DNA of 64,000 bases, from NCBI GenBank assembly GCA_016708315.1, contig JADJGC010000010.1, forward strand, positions 47,935 through 111,934, given 5' to 3'. Shown here in pieces: positions 51,389 to 63,911 of this stretch. The position numbers and the translations under genes are program-made. The notes beneath the pieces are model-generated. The model worked only from the letters and a program-made list of their open reading frames with translations, searched no databases and was not told where the DNA came from. Position 1 is the first letter of the stretch; every line of letters begins with the position of its first letter. The stretch comes from a bacterium (GTDB taxonomy: Bacteria > Zixibacteria > MSB-5A5 > CAIYYT01).

Positions 51389-52729
51389 ATGACAGTAAAC
51401 GTCCCCATATCGAATCTTCCCCGCCTGGTTATCGTTGGCGGCGGTTTTGCAGGGCTCACTCTTGCCCGTAAGCTGAAGGGCGCCGACCTGCAAATCATTC
51501 TCCTCGACAAGAACAACTATCACACTTTCCAGCCGCTTCTATATCAGGTAGCCACTGCCGGCTTGGAGCCAGATTCTATCGCGTATCCATTGCGCAAGAT
51601 ACTTCGCAGTCAAAAGAACTTGATCTTCCGGATGGCGGAGGTCGCGGCGGTACATCCCGACACGCAAGAGATCGAGACCAGTATTGGCCGTCTGCGCTAT
51701 GATTATCTGGTGATGGCGACCGGTTCGCGCACGAACTACTTCGGCAACGACAAGCTGGGCGAAAAGGTGATGCCGCTTAAGTCGATTCAGGATGCGTTTA
51801 ATCTCAGGAATTTCGTATTGCGCCGATTCGAGAAGGCGCTGTTGACAAATGACATCGACGAGCGCGAGTCGTTGATCAGTTTTGTTATTGTCGGCGGCGG
51901 ACCGACCGGTGTTGAGACTGCCGGTGCGCTGGCTGAGTTGAAGCGGCATATACTTCCGATTGACTATCCCGAACTCGATATGCGCCGGATGCAAATCCAC
52001 GTGGTCGAAGCAGCGCCGCGTTTGTTAGCGGCGATGTCGGAACCGGCAGGGGAGCATGCGGACAAATTCCTGAAGGAACTCGGAGTCACGATCTGGTTGA
52101 ATGCGCCGGTCAAGGATTTCGACGGCATCAATGTCGTACTCGGGAATGGCAAGTCGATTCGCAGTGGAACCGTAATTTGGACGGCGGGAGTACTCGGCTC
52201 GCCGCTAAAGGGGCTCGCTGCCGATTCGCTCACGCGTAACCAGCGCGTCAAGGTTGATAACTTCAATCGCGTGCGCGGATACGAAAACATCTTCGTTATC
52301 GGAGACCTTGCCTGCATGCCGACAGAGAGCTATGAAAACGGACATCCGATGGTTGCTCAGGTCGCGATGCAGCAGGGGAGACGTCTTGCGGATAATCTCA
52401 TGCGTCTTCAGCGCGGGAAGGAACTTCGCCCGTTTGTTTACAACAATCTGGGCGATCTCGCTACTGTGGGACGCAATCGCGCGGTCGCTGATTTTGCGCA
52501 CTTCAAGGCGCAAGGTTTTCTGGCGTGGGTGTTGTGGATATTTGTGCACCTGATGAATCTTGTCGGATTCCGCAACAAGCTGGTGGTGTTGATTAACTGG
52601 GTTTGGAACTACATCACTTATGATCGCAGTATCAGACTGATTTTTGGCGGTTGGCGCACCACGCCGTCCGCGCCGGGGAAGCCAGCCCAGTCGTCATCTG
52701 ACCAAAAGCCGACAACCTTGGTGTTGTGA
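51389..52729 (+). CDS. ndh: NADH dehydrogenase, type II (NAD(P)/FAD-dependent oxidoreductase)
   Basis: A 446-residue non-proton-pumping NADH:quinone oxidoreductase. The FAD loop is 'LVIVGGGFAGLTLARKL', the NADH loop 'SFVIVGGGPTGVETAG', with 'YENIFVIGDLAC' for FAD and 'HPMVAQVAMQQGRRLADNL' following, the NDH-2 order. The C-terminal ~70 residues contain hydrophobic stretches ('FLAWVLWIFVHLMNLVGF') that anchor the enzyme to the membrane. The ATG at 51389 is preceded by CAGGAG; an upstream TTG at 51365 is ahead of that site and rejected. Single gene. Confidence 0.92.
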   Translation: MTVNVPISNLPRLVIVGGGFAGLTLARKLKGADLQIILLDKNNYHTFQPLLYQVATAGLEPDSIAYPLRKILRSQKNLIFRMAEVAAVHPDTQEIETSIGRLRYDYLVMATGSRTNYFGNDKLGEKVMPLKSIQDAFNLRNFVLRRFEKALLTNDIDERESLISFVIVGGGPTGVETAGALAELKRHILPIDYPELDMRRMQIHVVEAAPRLLAAMSEPAGEHADKFLKELGVTIWLNAPVKDFDGINVVLGNGKSIRSGTVIWTAGVLGSPLKGLAADSLTRNQRVKVDNFNRVRGYENIFVIGDLACMPTESYENGHPMVAQVAMQQGRRLADNLMRLQRGKELRPFVYNNLGDLATVGRNRAVADFAHFKAQGFLAWVLWIFVHLMNLVGFRNKLVVLINWVWNYITYDRSIRLIFGGWRTTPSAPGKPAQSSSDQKPTTLVL

Positions 52730-52901
52730 TCGGCTTGAGCAGGATTGTCAGCTCAAAACCTACCTTGACAAACCGTTGAATTGCACTAAATTATCAACTT
52801 ACCCACGCGGCAAAGTTCATTCTGTTCTTTGCCTCAACATTCTTAAAATCACCGCCGATTGAGTCGTGACCGCATCGTGCGTTTCGACCGATAGATATGA
52901 T

Positions 52902-54668
52902 ATGAAACTACTTACCAACATCCGCAGATTCCTTCAGTGCTTTTCAATGCTCGCAATTGTGTTGCTTGCCACCGCGTTTTTGATTCCATCCAACGTTTTG
53001 TTTGCCGACACGGAGGGGGACTGGTGCGGGACAACGACTAGATATCTTGAAGCCAACAGCAGTCGATACGATAAGGCGCTGGCGGATTGTCCGATTGAAG
53101 GGCCGTGCGATGTTCCGACGATGCGCGATTCATTCCATCCGTCAACCAGCGACTCGATGACGTGGTTGAAGATCATGATTCACGTCTTCCGCAACAACGA
53201 TGGCTCGTCGCCACAGGCGAGCGCCGCGACGGTGGTATCGCAAATGAAAGAGCTAAACAAGGATTACTTGCCGTCAAGAATCCAATTCTCTTATGATTGG
53301 CGGTTTGTCGATGATAGTCGCTATCGTTCGATGTCTGAGGATGAATTTTTCCCGATGAAGAATCAGTACGCGATCGACCCGCAGCATCAGATCAATGTCT
53401 TCGTGGGCTATGTCGAGGCGTCATATTCTTACGGTACATTCCCTTGGGATCCGGCTTGCTTGACCAATCAGGGCGGCATAGTCATGACGACGCCGCACTT
53501 TATTGCAGACGAGAGTACGCTTGCTCATGAGGTGGGCCACTGCCTCGGTTTGTGGCACACATTTCATGGTGTCAGCGAAGTTGGACCGGGATGCGGCGGT
53601 TGCCGCGAGCGTTCCGATGGATTCGAAACTGATTTTACCGGCGACTTCTGTGCCGATACCAGACCAACACCGACAAATAATTTCTGCACCGACCTTACCG
53701 GGTTGGATCTTTGCAGCGGGACGCCGTGGGCTCCGACGCCGCTGAGCAATTTCATGGGTTACTCCGGCAGTTCGTGTTGGGATCGTTTCTCGGAGCAGCA
53801 GAAGGGAAGAATGCATTGTTGGCTCAACAATGAGTTGGTGTCGTGGCGCTGTTCAGCGGGTGTGGATTCAGATGGTGATGCTATCAGCGACTTGTGCGAC
53901 AACTGCAATGGGACTCAAAACAACAGCCAAGCAGATATTGATTTCGATACTATCGGCGATACATGCGATCCCTGTGTTGATTCGGATTTTGACGGAGTCG
54001 GCGATGCCGGATTCGTCAGCTTCGGTTGTCCTACCAACGACAACTGCCGATTTATAGCGAACGCCGACCAACTTGATACGGACAGCGACGCGATCGGTGA
54101 TGCCTGCGACAATTGTCCCGACGTTGCCAATGCCAACCAGCGAGATAAGAACGGTGACGGCATCGGTGACATGTGCGACGGCAATCTGCATATCATCAGC
54201 TACTCTTTGCCGAACGGCACGCTGAACTTGCCATACAATCAACCACTCTCAGCGATCAATGGAACGCGACCCTACAAGTGGACGATGCTTGGCGGTGATT
54301 TGCCGTTTGGGTGCAATTTTAACGGCGGTGATGTCGGTTCAATAACCGGAACGCCGACTTGGGCAGCGGATTACTTCATGACTTTCTCGCTGGAAGATTC
54401 CGGCAATCCGGTGCAGTACGATACGATTGCGCTTTCCATTGCTGTAATAGAACCGCTTTACATTTGCGGTGATCCGAACAAGAGCGGCTCGATTGATATC
54501 GCGGATGCGCTCGCGTTAATCAATTACATCTTTTCGTCGGGCGTGGCGCCCAATCCGATGGAATCAGGGGATACGAACTGTTCCGGCGGAGTCGATGTCG
54601 GAGATGTAGTACTGCTGATTAACTACACCTTCGCGGGCGGGGCTGTGCCGTGTTCTGCGTGTCCGTAG
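52902..54668 (+). CDS. Secreted M43-like metalloprotease with TSP3 repeats and dockerin-like tail
   Basis: A 588-residue exported protease. Signal peptide ends in LFA near residue 35. The zinc site H209-E210-x-x-H213-x5-H219 ('HEVGHCLGLWH') and Met-turn 'NFMGYS' are those of pappalysin/M43 metzincins. Then come thrombospondin type-3-like calcium repeats ('DSDGDAISDLCDNC', 'DTDSDAIGDACDNCPD', 'DKNGDGIGDMCDG'), an Ig-like He_PIG domain ('LPYNQPLSAINGTRPYKW') and a duplicated dockerin-like end ('ICGDPNKSGSIDIADALALI', 'CSGGVDVGDVVLLINYTFAGG'). A GTG 12 codons upstream is possible; the ATG directly precedes the signal peptide. Confidence 0.87.
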   Translation: MKLLTNIRRFLQCFSMLAIVLLATAFLIPSNVLFADTEGDWCGTTTRYLEANSSRYDKALADCPIEGPCDVPTMRDSFHPSTSDSMTWLKIMIHVFRNNDGSSPQASAATVVSQMKELNKDYLPSRIQFSYDWRFVDDSRYRSMSEDEFFPMKNQYAIDPQHQINVFVGYVEASYSYGTFPWDPACLTNQGGIVMTTPHFIADESTLAHEVGHCLGLWHTFHGVSEVGPGCGGCRERSDGFETDFTGDFCADTRPTPTNNFCTDLTGLDLCSGTPWAPTPLSNFMGYSGSSCWDRFSEQQKGRMHCWLNNELVSWRCSAGVDSDGDAISDLCDNCNGTQNNSQADIDFDTIGDTCDPCVDSDFDGVGDAGFVSFGCPTNDNCRFIANADQLDTDSDAIGDACDNCPDVANANQRDKNGDGIGDMCDGNLHIISYSLPNGTLNLPYNQPLSAINGTRPYKWTMLGGDLPFGCNFNGGDVGSITGTPTWAADYFMTFSLEDSGNPVQYDTIALSIAVIEPLYICGDPNKSGSIDIADALALINYIFSSGVAPNPMESGDTNCSGGVDVGDVVLLINYTFAGGAVPCSACP

Positions 54669-54790
54669 GGGGGATTGAGCCTCATGTCAATCCATCGACC
54701 TCCTAATCCAATATCACCAACGACTTAGCGGAGAGCAATAATGACCCCTTTCGGGGCAATAAATCCCCGTAATTCCGGCCAAGTCATTGA

Positions 54791-54818
54791 TTGACATATT
54801 GAAATTAGCCCCTATATT
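54791..54818 (+). promoter_or_regulatory. Promoter of the subtilase gene
   Basis: TTGACA (54791-54796), 16-bp spacer, TATATT (54813-54818). The predicted transcript start near 54825 leaves a ~150-base leader before the ATG at 54975. Upstream, 54669-54790 holds a small CCCC-TTTC-GGGG hairpin (54744-54755) and nothing else recognisable. Confidence 0.75.
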
Positions 54819-54856
54819 GTAAACGAACTATACTCGCTGGATTAGTACTGACCTGC

Positions 54857-54890
54857 GCCTGAATCTGTATTCAGGCCCGTTTTCGCTTTT
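54857..54890 (+). terminator. Terminator-like hairpin within the subtilase leader (possible attenuator)
   Basis: GCCTGAAT (54857-54864) and ATTCAGGC (54869-54876) form a perfect stem with a CTGT loop, followed by CCGTTTTCGCTTTT. It lies between the promoter at 54791-54818 and the start codon at 54975, so read-through must be allowed for expression. Confidence 0.55.
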
Positions 54891-54974
54891 GCAGCTGATT
54901 TTACAAGCTTATCTACCTGGTAATGATTGAAAATAATGTACTTCTACTTTCCGAGCAACTCAAGGAGCAAAACA

Positions 54975-57900
54975 ATGACAAATGCTAAGAGCAAGGTCCT
55001 CCGCTCTTTACGACATTTGGTCGCAGCGGCAATGCTGGCATCTGTACTTGCGATTTCAGCGCAGGCACAGGCACCGGCGACTTACAAGGAACCAACTTAC
55101 ACAGAAGGCGAACTGCTGATTCAGGTCAGCCGCTACGTCGACGCCAAGGCGGTCGGGGATGCTTTTCCGATTCAGGGTCTCAGGGCGGTCGAACTGCTTT
55201 CGCCGGACATGAATATTTGGCTCTATTCGTATGATGATGCGGGCTGGACCAAGGAAATGCGCGAGTCATTCCTTGAAGATGTTCGCGACAACTATGGAGT
55301 GCTGCTGGCACAGTTCAACCACCATGTGACTTTGCGCGCCACGATACCGAATGACGCAGGATTTGGTCAACAGTACTGCCACAACAATACCGGCCAATCA
55401 GGCGGCACCGTAGACGCTGATATGGATAGTCCTGAAGCTTGGGACATCACTACCGGCGGCACCACGAGCACCGGTGATGAAATCGTCGTCGCGATTGTCG
55501 ACGGCGGTTGCGATCTCGCTCACCCTGATATCAACTATTGGAAAAACAGCGACGAAATCCCGAGCAACGGTATTGACGATGATGCCAATGGCTATATCGA
55601 CGACTATGATGGTTGGGATGCGTACGCCATGGATGGTTCAGTGCCGAGCAACTCGCACGGAACTCACTGCGCCGGTATTGCTGCAGCGCGCGGCAACAAC
55701 GGAATTGGCGTAACCGGCGTTAGCTGGAATTGCAAGGTCATGCCTGTTGCAGGTTCATCCGGAACGGAGTCCATCGTTGTTCGTGCTTATGCATATGTGC
55801 TGAAAGAGAGAAAGCTTTACAATCAGACCAACGGCGCACAGGGTACGTTCGTTGTCGCAACCAACTCATCGTTCGGTGTCGACTTCGGCCAGCCGGCCAA
55901 CTTCCCGCTGTGGTGCGCATACTACGATTCACTTGGAAATGCCGGTGTTCTTAATGCCTGCGCTACTGCAAATCAGAACATCAATGTTGATACCAACGGC
56001 GATATCCCGACAGCTTGCGGAAGCCCCTATATGATTTCCGTAACTAACACGACGCGCACTGACGCACGTAATTCGGGTGCCGCTTATGGACTGACGACAA
56101 TCGATCTTGGCGCTGCCGGGACCGATGTTTATTCCACACTCCCCGGTGCGAGCTACGGCAACAACACCGGTACTTCAATGGCCACACCGCAAGTTTGCGG
56201 CGCGATTGGTCTCTTGTGGTCGGAAGCTTGCGTTACGATGATGGCGGCTTACAAACAGAACCCCGGCGCGCTGGCTCTTGTAATGCGCGATTTCTTGCTC
56301 GACGGTGTTGATCCGAAACCATCGCTGGCGGGAATCACTGTCACCGGCGGACGTTTGAATGTTTACAACAGTCTTCTGCTCGTGCAAAGTTATCCTTGCG
56401 GTGTTTCTATCTCGCACACCGGTCTTACCGACACGAAAGAGATAGTCAATCCGTATCCGGTGGTGTGTAACATCGCTGCCGATGCTGCGCTTGTTCCGGA
56501 CTCTTTGTTCTTGAAGTATACGATCAACTTCACGCCGTATCTTGACACGTTGGTCACGACGGGCAATCCGAATGAGTACGTTGGTTACATTCCGGCGCAG
56601 TCGCCTGGAACCGAGATCAATTATTATCTCGAAGCACATGCCATCAACGGCAAAGCGGATACCACCGCGACCTATTCGTTCCGCGTGATCGATTACGCAA
56701 TGCTGCTCACGCCGAGTGCTTCGTCGACATCCGGTGCGGTCGATGACACGGTGTTCCACAACTTCACACTGACCAATGACGGCTTGTTCAATGACAGCTA
56801 TAACTTGAGTTTGACCGGCGTCAATTGGGCGACTGGTATCTACGACAACGCCGGCACGTCAGTAATCTCTTCCACCGGCACACTGGCGCCGAATGCGATA
56901 TTCAACTTCAAGGTGCGAGTGATTGTGCCGCTGTCATCCTATGGCCAGCAGGACACCTCGTTTGTGACGGCGGTATCCGTCGCCGAACCGCTGGTGACCA
57001 AGACTTCGTCCGTGCGTACAACCTCGGCTGGTCAGCCTTTGACGCTGCCGTTCGTTGATACCTTCCCGACCACGACACTCGAAGTCGCCAAGTGGGTTTA
57101 CAACACCGGCGCTACGATTGATGGTGTCGGTACCAGCGAACCGTCAGCACTCTACAGCCTTCGCCTCAATGGCTCTGCCGACACGGTGATGTCGCAGGCA
57201 ATCGACATGGAAGTTTCCGAAGGCGTCAATTTCAGCTATGCTTATGAACGTACCGGCGGCGGCAGTTCGCCTGAGACCGGTGACGATTTGATTATTGAGT
57301 ATTTCAACGACCAGGGCAATTGGGTGGAGTTGAGCCGCCAGTTTGGTTCCGGTGCCGACATGACCGCCTATGCGACAGTCACTATCGGCGCTCCGCTTGA
57401 TGCCTATCATTCGGCATTCCGCCTGCGTTTACGCAGTGTCGGCGCCTCCGACGACGATTGGTTTGTCGACGACATCGGTCTGGACTTCGGTCCAGAGATC
57501 GCTGTCAACCATGCCAGCTTCGACGAGACCGTCGCTATCGGCGATTCGACGAATGAGCAGTTGATTATCTCCAACTCAGGTCTTGGCGGGCTGAACTACT
57601 CGCTGGTGCTTCTGCCTGACTTCTCCAAGCGGATGCAGTTGTTCTCAGACCTTGCCGCATCCGGCCAGGTCAATCCGGCCAGCTATGCCACTGAACAGCC
57701 GCTGCTTCCGGAATCGAAAGCACAGGAGACTTCCAATCAGCGCGGACCGGAGGTCGTTTATGATGCCGGCGGTCCCGACAACTTCGGTTATTACTGGGTT
57801 GATTCCGATCAGCCGGGTGGTCCGGTGTACAACTGGGTCGACATCGAAGGGACCGGTACTCAGGTGACCGGTTTGGCAGACGACAACTTTGTCGGTCCAT

Positions 57901-58790
57901 TCCCGATCGGATTCAGTTTCGCATACTATGATTCAGTCTATACGCAGTTCTACATTGCCAGCAACGGCTACATCGGTTTCGGTCCGACCACCGATTATGA
58001 CGGCTTGACCAACGGCGGCTTGCCGTCGAACGCCACGCCGAACAATGCCATTTACTGGTGCTGGGATGACTTGAATATTCTTGATACTGACAATCCGGGC
58101 GGCAAGGTGCTGTATCAGGTTGTCGGCAGTGATCTTGTGATCCAGTTCGAGAAGTATCCGGAGTACAACTCCAATGCCGTCGTCGGCAACATCATCACGG
58201 CGCAGATCATTTTGTCGCCGAGCGGCAACATCAAGATTCAGTATGAATCGGCAGGCGCCAATATGGATCTGCTTGGCTGCACGATCGGTATGGAGAACAA
58301 GAACGGTCTTGACGGTTTGCAGGTAGCTCTTAATGCCGCCTACATCCATGCTGGGCTCGCCGTTGAGTTCACCAAGCCGGCGCAGTGGCTGTATCTGTCA
58401 TCGCTGGGCGGCAGTGTCGCTCCGGGCACAGCGGATACGATTGACTTGCTCTTCTCGTCGGCTGATCTTGACACCGGCATTTACAAGTCGAAGATCAACA
58501 TCTACAACAACGATCCGGTGCCGGGCAACAACCCGCTGGTAGTACCGGCGAAGTTGACTGTGACGCCTCCTCCTCCGCCGTACACTTGCGGTGATTGCGA
58601 CAACAGCACCGTGGTCAACATCTCGGACGCTGTCTATCTGATCGCATTCGTCTTCTCCGGAGGTCCGGCTCCCAATCCGCTGATGTCAGCCGATGCCGAC
58701 TGCAGCGGCGGGGTGAGCATCTCCGACGCGGTGTACTTGATCGCTTACGTCTTCTCAGGCGGACCATCGCCTTGCGCAGCTTGTAAGTAG
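54975..58790 (+). CDS. Secreted S8 subtilisin-like protease with dockerin-like tail
   Basis: A 1271-residue exported serine protease. Signal peptide ends in AQA near residue 32; a fervidolysin-type propeptide ('YTEGELLIQVSRYVDAKAV', ~41-130) precedes the catalytic domain. The triad is D166 ('VAIVDGGCD'), H218 ('SHGTHCAG') and S391 ('NTGTSMATPQ'), with N287 as the likely oxyanion residue. About 850 residues of beta-sandwich domains follow, then a double dockerin-like end ('CGDCDNSTVVNISDAVYLI', 'CSGGVSISDAVYLIAYVFSG'). The ATG at 54975 has CAAGGAG upstream; an earlier in-frame TTG does not. The tail type is shared with the M43 protease just upstream, suggesting a common anchoring or sorting partner. 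Confidence 0.92.
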   Translation: MTNAKSKVLRSLRHLVAAAMLASVLAISAQAQAPATYKEPTYTEGELLIQVSRYVDAKAVGDAFPIQGLRAVELLSPDMNIWLYSYDDAGWTKEMRESFLEDVRDNYGVLLAQFNHHVTLRATIPNDAGFGQQYCHNNTGQSGGTVDADMDSPEAWDITTGGTTSTGDEIVVAIVDGGCDLAHPDINYWKNSDEIPSNGIDDDANGYIDDYDGWDAYAMDGSVPSNSHGTHCAGIAAARGNNGIGVTGVSWNCKVMPVAGSSGTESIVVRAYAYVLKERKLYNQTNGAQGTFVVATNSSFGVDFGQPANFPLWCAYYDSLGNAGVLNACATANQNINVDTNGDIPTACGSPYMISVTNTTRTDARNSGAAYGLTTIDLGAAGTDVYSTLPGASYGNNTGTSMATPQVCGAIGLLWSEACVTMMAAYKQNPGALALVMRDFLLDGVDPKPSLAGITVTGGRLNVYNSLLLVQSYPCGVSISHTGLTDTKEIVNPYPVVCNIAADAALVPDSLFLKYTINFTPYLDTLVTTGNPNEYVGYIPAQSPGTEINYYLEAHAINGKADTTATYSFRVIDYAMLLTPSASSTSGAVDDTVFHNFTLTNDGLFNDSYNLSLTGVNWATGIYDNAGTSVISSTGTLAPNAIFNFKVRVIVPLSSYGQQDTSFVTAVSVAEPLVTKTSSVRTTSAGQPLTLPFVDTFPTTTLEVAKWVYNTGATIDGVGTSEPSALYSLRLNGSADTVMSQAIDMEVSEGVNFSYAYERTGGGSSPETGDDLIIEYFNDQGNWVELSRQFGSGADMTAYATVTIGAPLDAYHSAFRLRLRSVGASDDDWFVDDIGLDFGPEIAVNHASFDETVAIGDSTNEQLIISNSGLGGLNYSLVLLPDFSKRMQLFSDLAASGQVNPASYATEQPLLPESKAQETSNQRGPEVVYDAGGPDNFGYYWVDSDQPGGPVYNWVDIEGTGTQVTGLADDNFVGPFPIGFSFAYYDSVYTQFYIASNGYIGFGPTTDYDGLTNGGLPSNATPNNAIYWCWDDLNILDTDNPGGKVLYQVVGSDLVIQFEKYPEYNSNAVVGNIITAQIILSPSGNIKIQYESAGANMDLLGCTIGMENKNGLDGLQVALNAAYIHAGLAVEFTKPAQWLYLSSLGGSVAPGTADTIDLLFSSADLDTGIYKSKINIYNNDPVPGNNPLVVPAKLTVTPPPPPYTCGDCDNSTVVNISDAVYLIAFVFSGGPAPNPLMSADADCSGGVSISDAVYLIAYVFSGGPSPCAACK

Positions 58791-58818
58791 ACACACAATA
58801 TCACACACGCACCATAAG

Positions 58819-58855
58819 AGGGGCATCCGGAAACGGATGCCCCTTTTGATTTGTG
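58819..58855 (+). terminator. Intrinsic terminator of the subtilase gene
   Basis: AGGGGCATCCG (58819-58829) and CGGATGCCCCT (58834-58844) make a perfect 11-bp stem with a GAAA loop, followed by TTTGATTTG. Confidence 0.92.
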
Positions 58856-58934
58856 GTCCCTACCGTTCCACTGCAGCAACCGTCGTGAATCTGTCAACTG
58901 AGGAATTCGAGAATTCAAACGAATTCTACGCTGG

Positions 58935-58992
58935 ATTCCCGCTTTCGCGGGAATGACGATCCCTTCGCGGGAATGACGATCCCTTCGCGGGG
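58935..58992. repeat. Hairpin repeat with short tandem copies
   Basis: ATTCCCGC-TTTC-GCGGGAAT (58935-58954), identical to 41889-41908, is followed by two 20-bp tandem units GACGATCCCTTCGCGGGAAT. The surrounding 58856-59052 contains no gene. Confidence 0.65.
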
Positions 58993-59052
58993 AAGCCTCT
59001 CTTACTTGTAAGGAATTTTCTGTGGCACTACACTAGAATTGCGGTCGTAAAC

Positions 59053-59086
59053 AAGAAAGCGTTCCGCCGGAGCAGAACGCTTTCTT
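59053..59086. terminator. Bidirectional terminator between the subtilase and PFOR genes
   Basis: AAGAAAGCGTTC (59053-59064) and GAACGCTTTCTT (59075-59086) form a perfect 12-bp stem with a 10-base loop and T-rich flanks on both strands (TTTGTTT on plus, TTGTTT on minus). It should end the leftward PFOR transcript. Confidence 0.8.
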
Positions 59087-60289
59087 TGTTTATATGGATG
59101 CCTGTTGAGCTACTTCTTATCGACGGCGTAATCCATAGCAGCAAGCTGCTTGTAGAAGTTCCAGTGTGAGTTGACTTCAGCCTGGGCTTCTTCCATCATC
59201 TTCGCTGCAGCTGTCGGGTTCTGCGACTTGAGGGCGCGGAACCGGTTCTCGCCGTAAGCATATTCTGCCAACGGAATCGTCGGATCCTTGCTATCAAGCT
59301 GGAACGGGTTCTTGCCCTGGTCGCGAAGCAGCGGATTGTAGCGGAACATAACCCAGTGGCCAGATTCCACAGCTTTCTTCTGCTCATCGAGACCGTGCGC
59401 CATGTCGATGCCGTGGGCAATACAGTGCGAGTAAGCGATGATCAGCGACGGACCGTTATAGGCTTCGGCTTCAGCAAACGCTTTCACAGTCTGATTAGGA
59501 CTTGCACCCATTGCGATGCGAGCGATATAGACATTGCCGTAGCTCATCATCTCAAGACCGAGGTCTTTTTTCGGAGCAGGGCGACCGCCGGCTGCAAACT
59601 GTGCAATGGCGCCGCGCGGCGTTGACTTCGACATCTGACCGCCGGTATTGGAGTAGACTTCGGTATCGAGTACCAGCAAGTTGACATTGCGTCCCGATGC
59701 CAGCACGTGATCCAAGCCGCCAAAACCGATATCATACGCCCAGCCGTCACCGCCGACGATCCACACCGATTTCTTGACGATGTAGTCAGCGATTGACAGC
59801 AGGTGTCTGGCTTCGGAAGAGTCGATCTTTTCCAACTGCTTCTTGATCTGATCGATCTTACCGCGCAGGACTTCGATTTCGATTTGGTTCGTTTGCGGAG
59901 CGCTGCGAATTTCTTCGACGCGATCCGGCATAACTTTCGCCATCAGTTCCATCGCAAATTCATGCATCTTGTCGATGGTCAAACGCATACCCAATCCGAA
60001 TTCGGCGTTGTCCTCGAACAGGGAGTTGGACCACGCCGGTCCGCGACCGTCGGAGCGTTTGCAGTAGGGGGTAGTCGGCAAGTTGCCGCCGTAGATCGAC
60101 GAACAGCCGGTCGCATTAGCGACGATGGCGCGGTCGCCGAACATCTGCGTCATGAGTTTGACGTATGGTGTTTCACCGCAACCAGCGCAGGCGCCGGAGA
60201 ACTCAAACAACGGTTTGACGAACTGGCTGCCTTTGACGGTTGAGACATTGAACTTCGCCGAATCGGGCTCCGGCAGGTTCAGGAAGAAC

Positions 60290-62746
<2,457 letters not shown>

Positions 62747-62820
62747 CAGATCCTTTCTGAACGTGGCGCCCTCATGACGCCATTTGAATCTTCTATTTGA
62801 TAACGGCTCAGCCTGTGCGA

Positions 62821-63381
62821 CTACTTGCGTATTCGCGCGCGGGTAATGCCTTTCTGAGCCTGATACTTGCCTTTTTTATCCGCATAAGAAGTTTCGCACA
62901 ACTCGTCTGCTCCGATGAACAGCACTTGGGCGATACCTTCATTGGCATAAAGCCGAACCGGCAGGGGAGTGGTGTTCGATATCGAGATCGTGACGAACCC
63001 TTCCCATTCCGGCTCCAGCGGAGTTACGTTGACCACCACACCGCAGCGTGCGTAGGTCGACTTGCCGAAACAAATCGCCAGCACGTCGCGTGGAATACGG
63101 AAATACTCCAGGCTACGCGCCAGCACAAATGAATTCGGTGGTATCTTTATCGACTTCATTTTCATCGCAACAAAGTCGTCGCTACTTTGATCTTTCGGAT
63201 CAATGACTGCGGCATGAACCGGCGTGTAGACTTTGAACTCATCTGAGAGTCTCATGTCGTATCCGTAGGATGACACGCCGAATGAGATAACTTGCTTGGA
63301 GACTTGCTTATTGGCGAACGGTTCAATCATCCGATTCTCCTTCGCCATCCGAACTATCCAATGATCTGGCTTTATCGACAT
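62821..63381 (-). CDS. dcd: dCTP deaminase
   Basis: Deaminates dCTP to dUTP, feeding dTMP synthesis. The 186-residue chain shows 'SYGYDMRLSDEFKVY', 'FVLARSLEYFRIPRDVLAICFGKSTYARCG' with the Ser/Arg substrate loop, 'VNVTPLEPEWEGFVTISISN' (catalytic glutamate in PLEPEWEG) and 'YANEGIAQVLFIGA', the normal trimer-enzyme order. Whether it is the plain or bifunctional (dUTP-forming and hydrolysing) version cannot be told. It lies 74 bp upstream of PFOR and 55 bp after the Rrf2-like gene, all on the minus strand. Confidence 0.93.
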   Translation of the reverse strand: MSIKPDHWIVRMAKENRMIEPFANKQVSKQVISFGVSSYGYDMRLSDEFKVYTPVHAAVIDPKDQSSDDFVAMKMKSIKIPPNSFVLARSLEYFRIPRDVLAICFGKSTYARCGVVVNVTPLEPEWEGFVTISISNTTPLPVRLYANEGIAQVLFIGADELCETSYADKKGKYQAQKGITRARIRK

Positions 63382-63436
63382 AACTTATCCATGTTGAATG
63401 ACCACTACAACTATCGACTTATCCAGAATGAATACG

Positions 63437-63844
63437 CTAATCTTGCCAATCGGTCAAATCTTTAATCGTATGTTCCGAAAAGACCTTGAGCAATCGAGCC
63501 TGTGCTTCCTCAAGCAGCTTGCGTAAGCTCAACATTGCCGGCGATTGGCCATCAGTTGGCTCGGTGAGGCACTTGGAGATGTAGTATGGGCCCTGGATGC
63601 TTTCGACGACTTCTTTGATGGTGATTTCGTGCGACGGTTTGCCGAGGGTGAAACCACCCTTGACACCGCGGTGCGAACGAATCAGTCCGGAACGCGACAG
63701 TGACTGAAATATCTTGGCCAAGAACTTCTCAGGCACTTTTTGATTTTCAGAAATCTCAGATAGCGGCGTGATCCGACCGGGCGGTTGGCTGGCCAGATAC
63801 ATGATGCCGAAGATTCCGTATTCCTCAGCCTTGGTGAACTGCAT
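63437..63844 (-). CDS. Rrf2-family transcriptional regulator
   Basis: A 135-residue winged-helix regulator: 'MQFTKAEEYGIFGIMYLASQP', 'ISENQKVPEKFLAKIFQSLSRSGLIRSHRGVKGGFTL' and 'ITIKEVVESIQGP' are the Rrf2 blocks. The three cysteines that ligate the Fe-S cluster in IscR/NsrR are missing; only C92-region 'SKCLTEPTDG' keeps one. It may therefore sense something other than iron-sulfur status, or use other ligands. AAGAGG precedes the ATG. It heads the minus-strand run dcd-PFOR and has a palindrome in its own promoter. Confidence 0.9.
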   Translation of the reverse strand: MQFTKAEEYGIFGIMYLASQPPGRITPLSEISENQKVPEKFLAKIFQSLSRSGLIRSHRGVKGGFTLGKPSHEITIKEVVESIQGPYYISKCLTEPTDGQSPAMLSLRKLLEEAQARLLKVFSEHTIKDLTDWQD

Positions 63845-63911
63845 TGCGATACCTCTTTCATTTCGCTAATCGAGTAGTGGTTTCACTGCGATTCCGTCGC
63901 AGAAACGGAAG

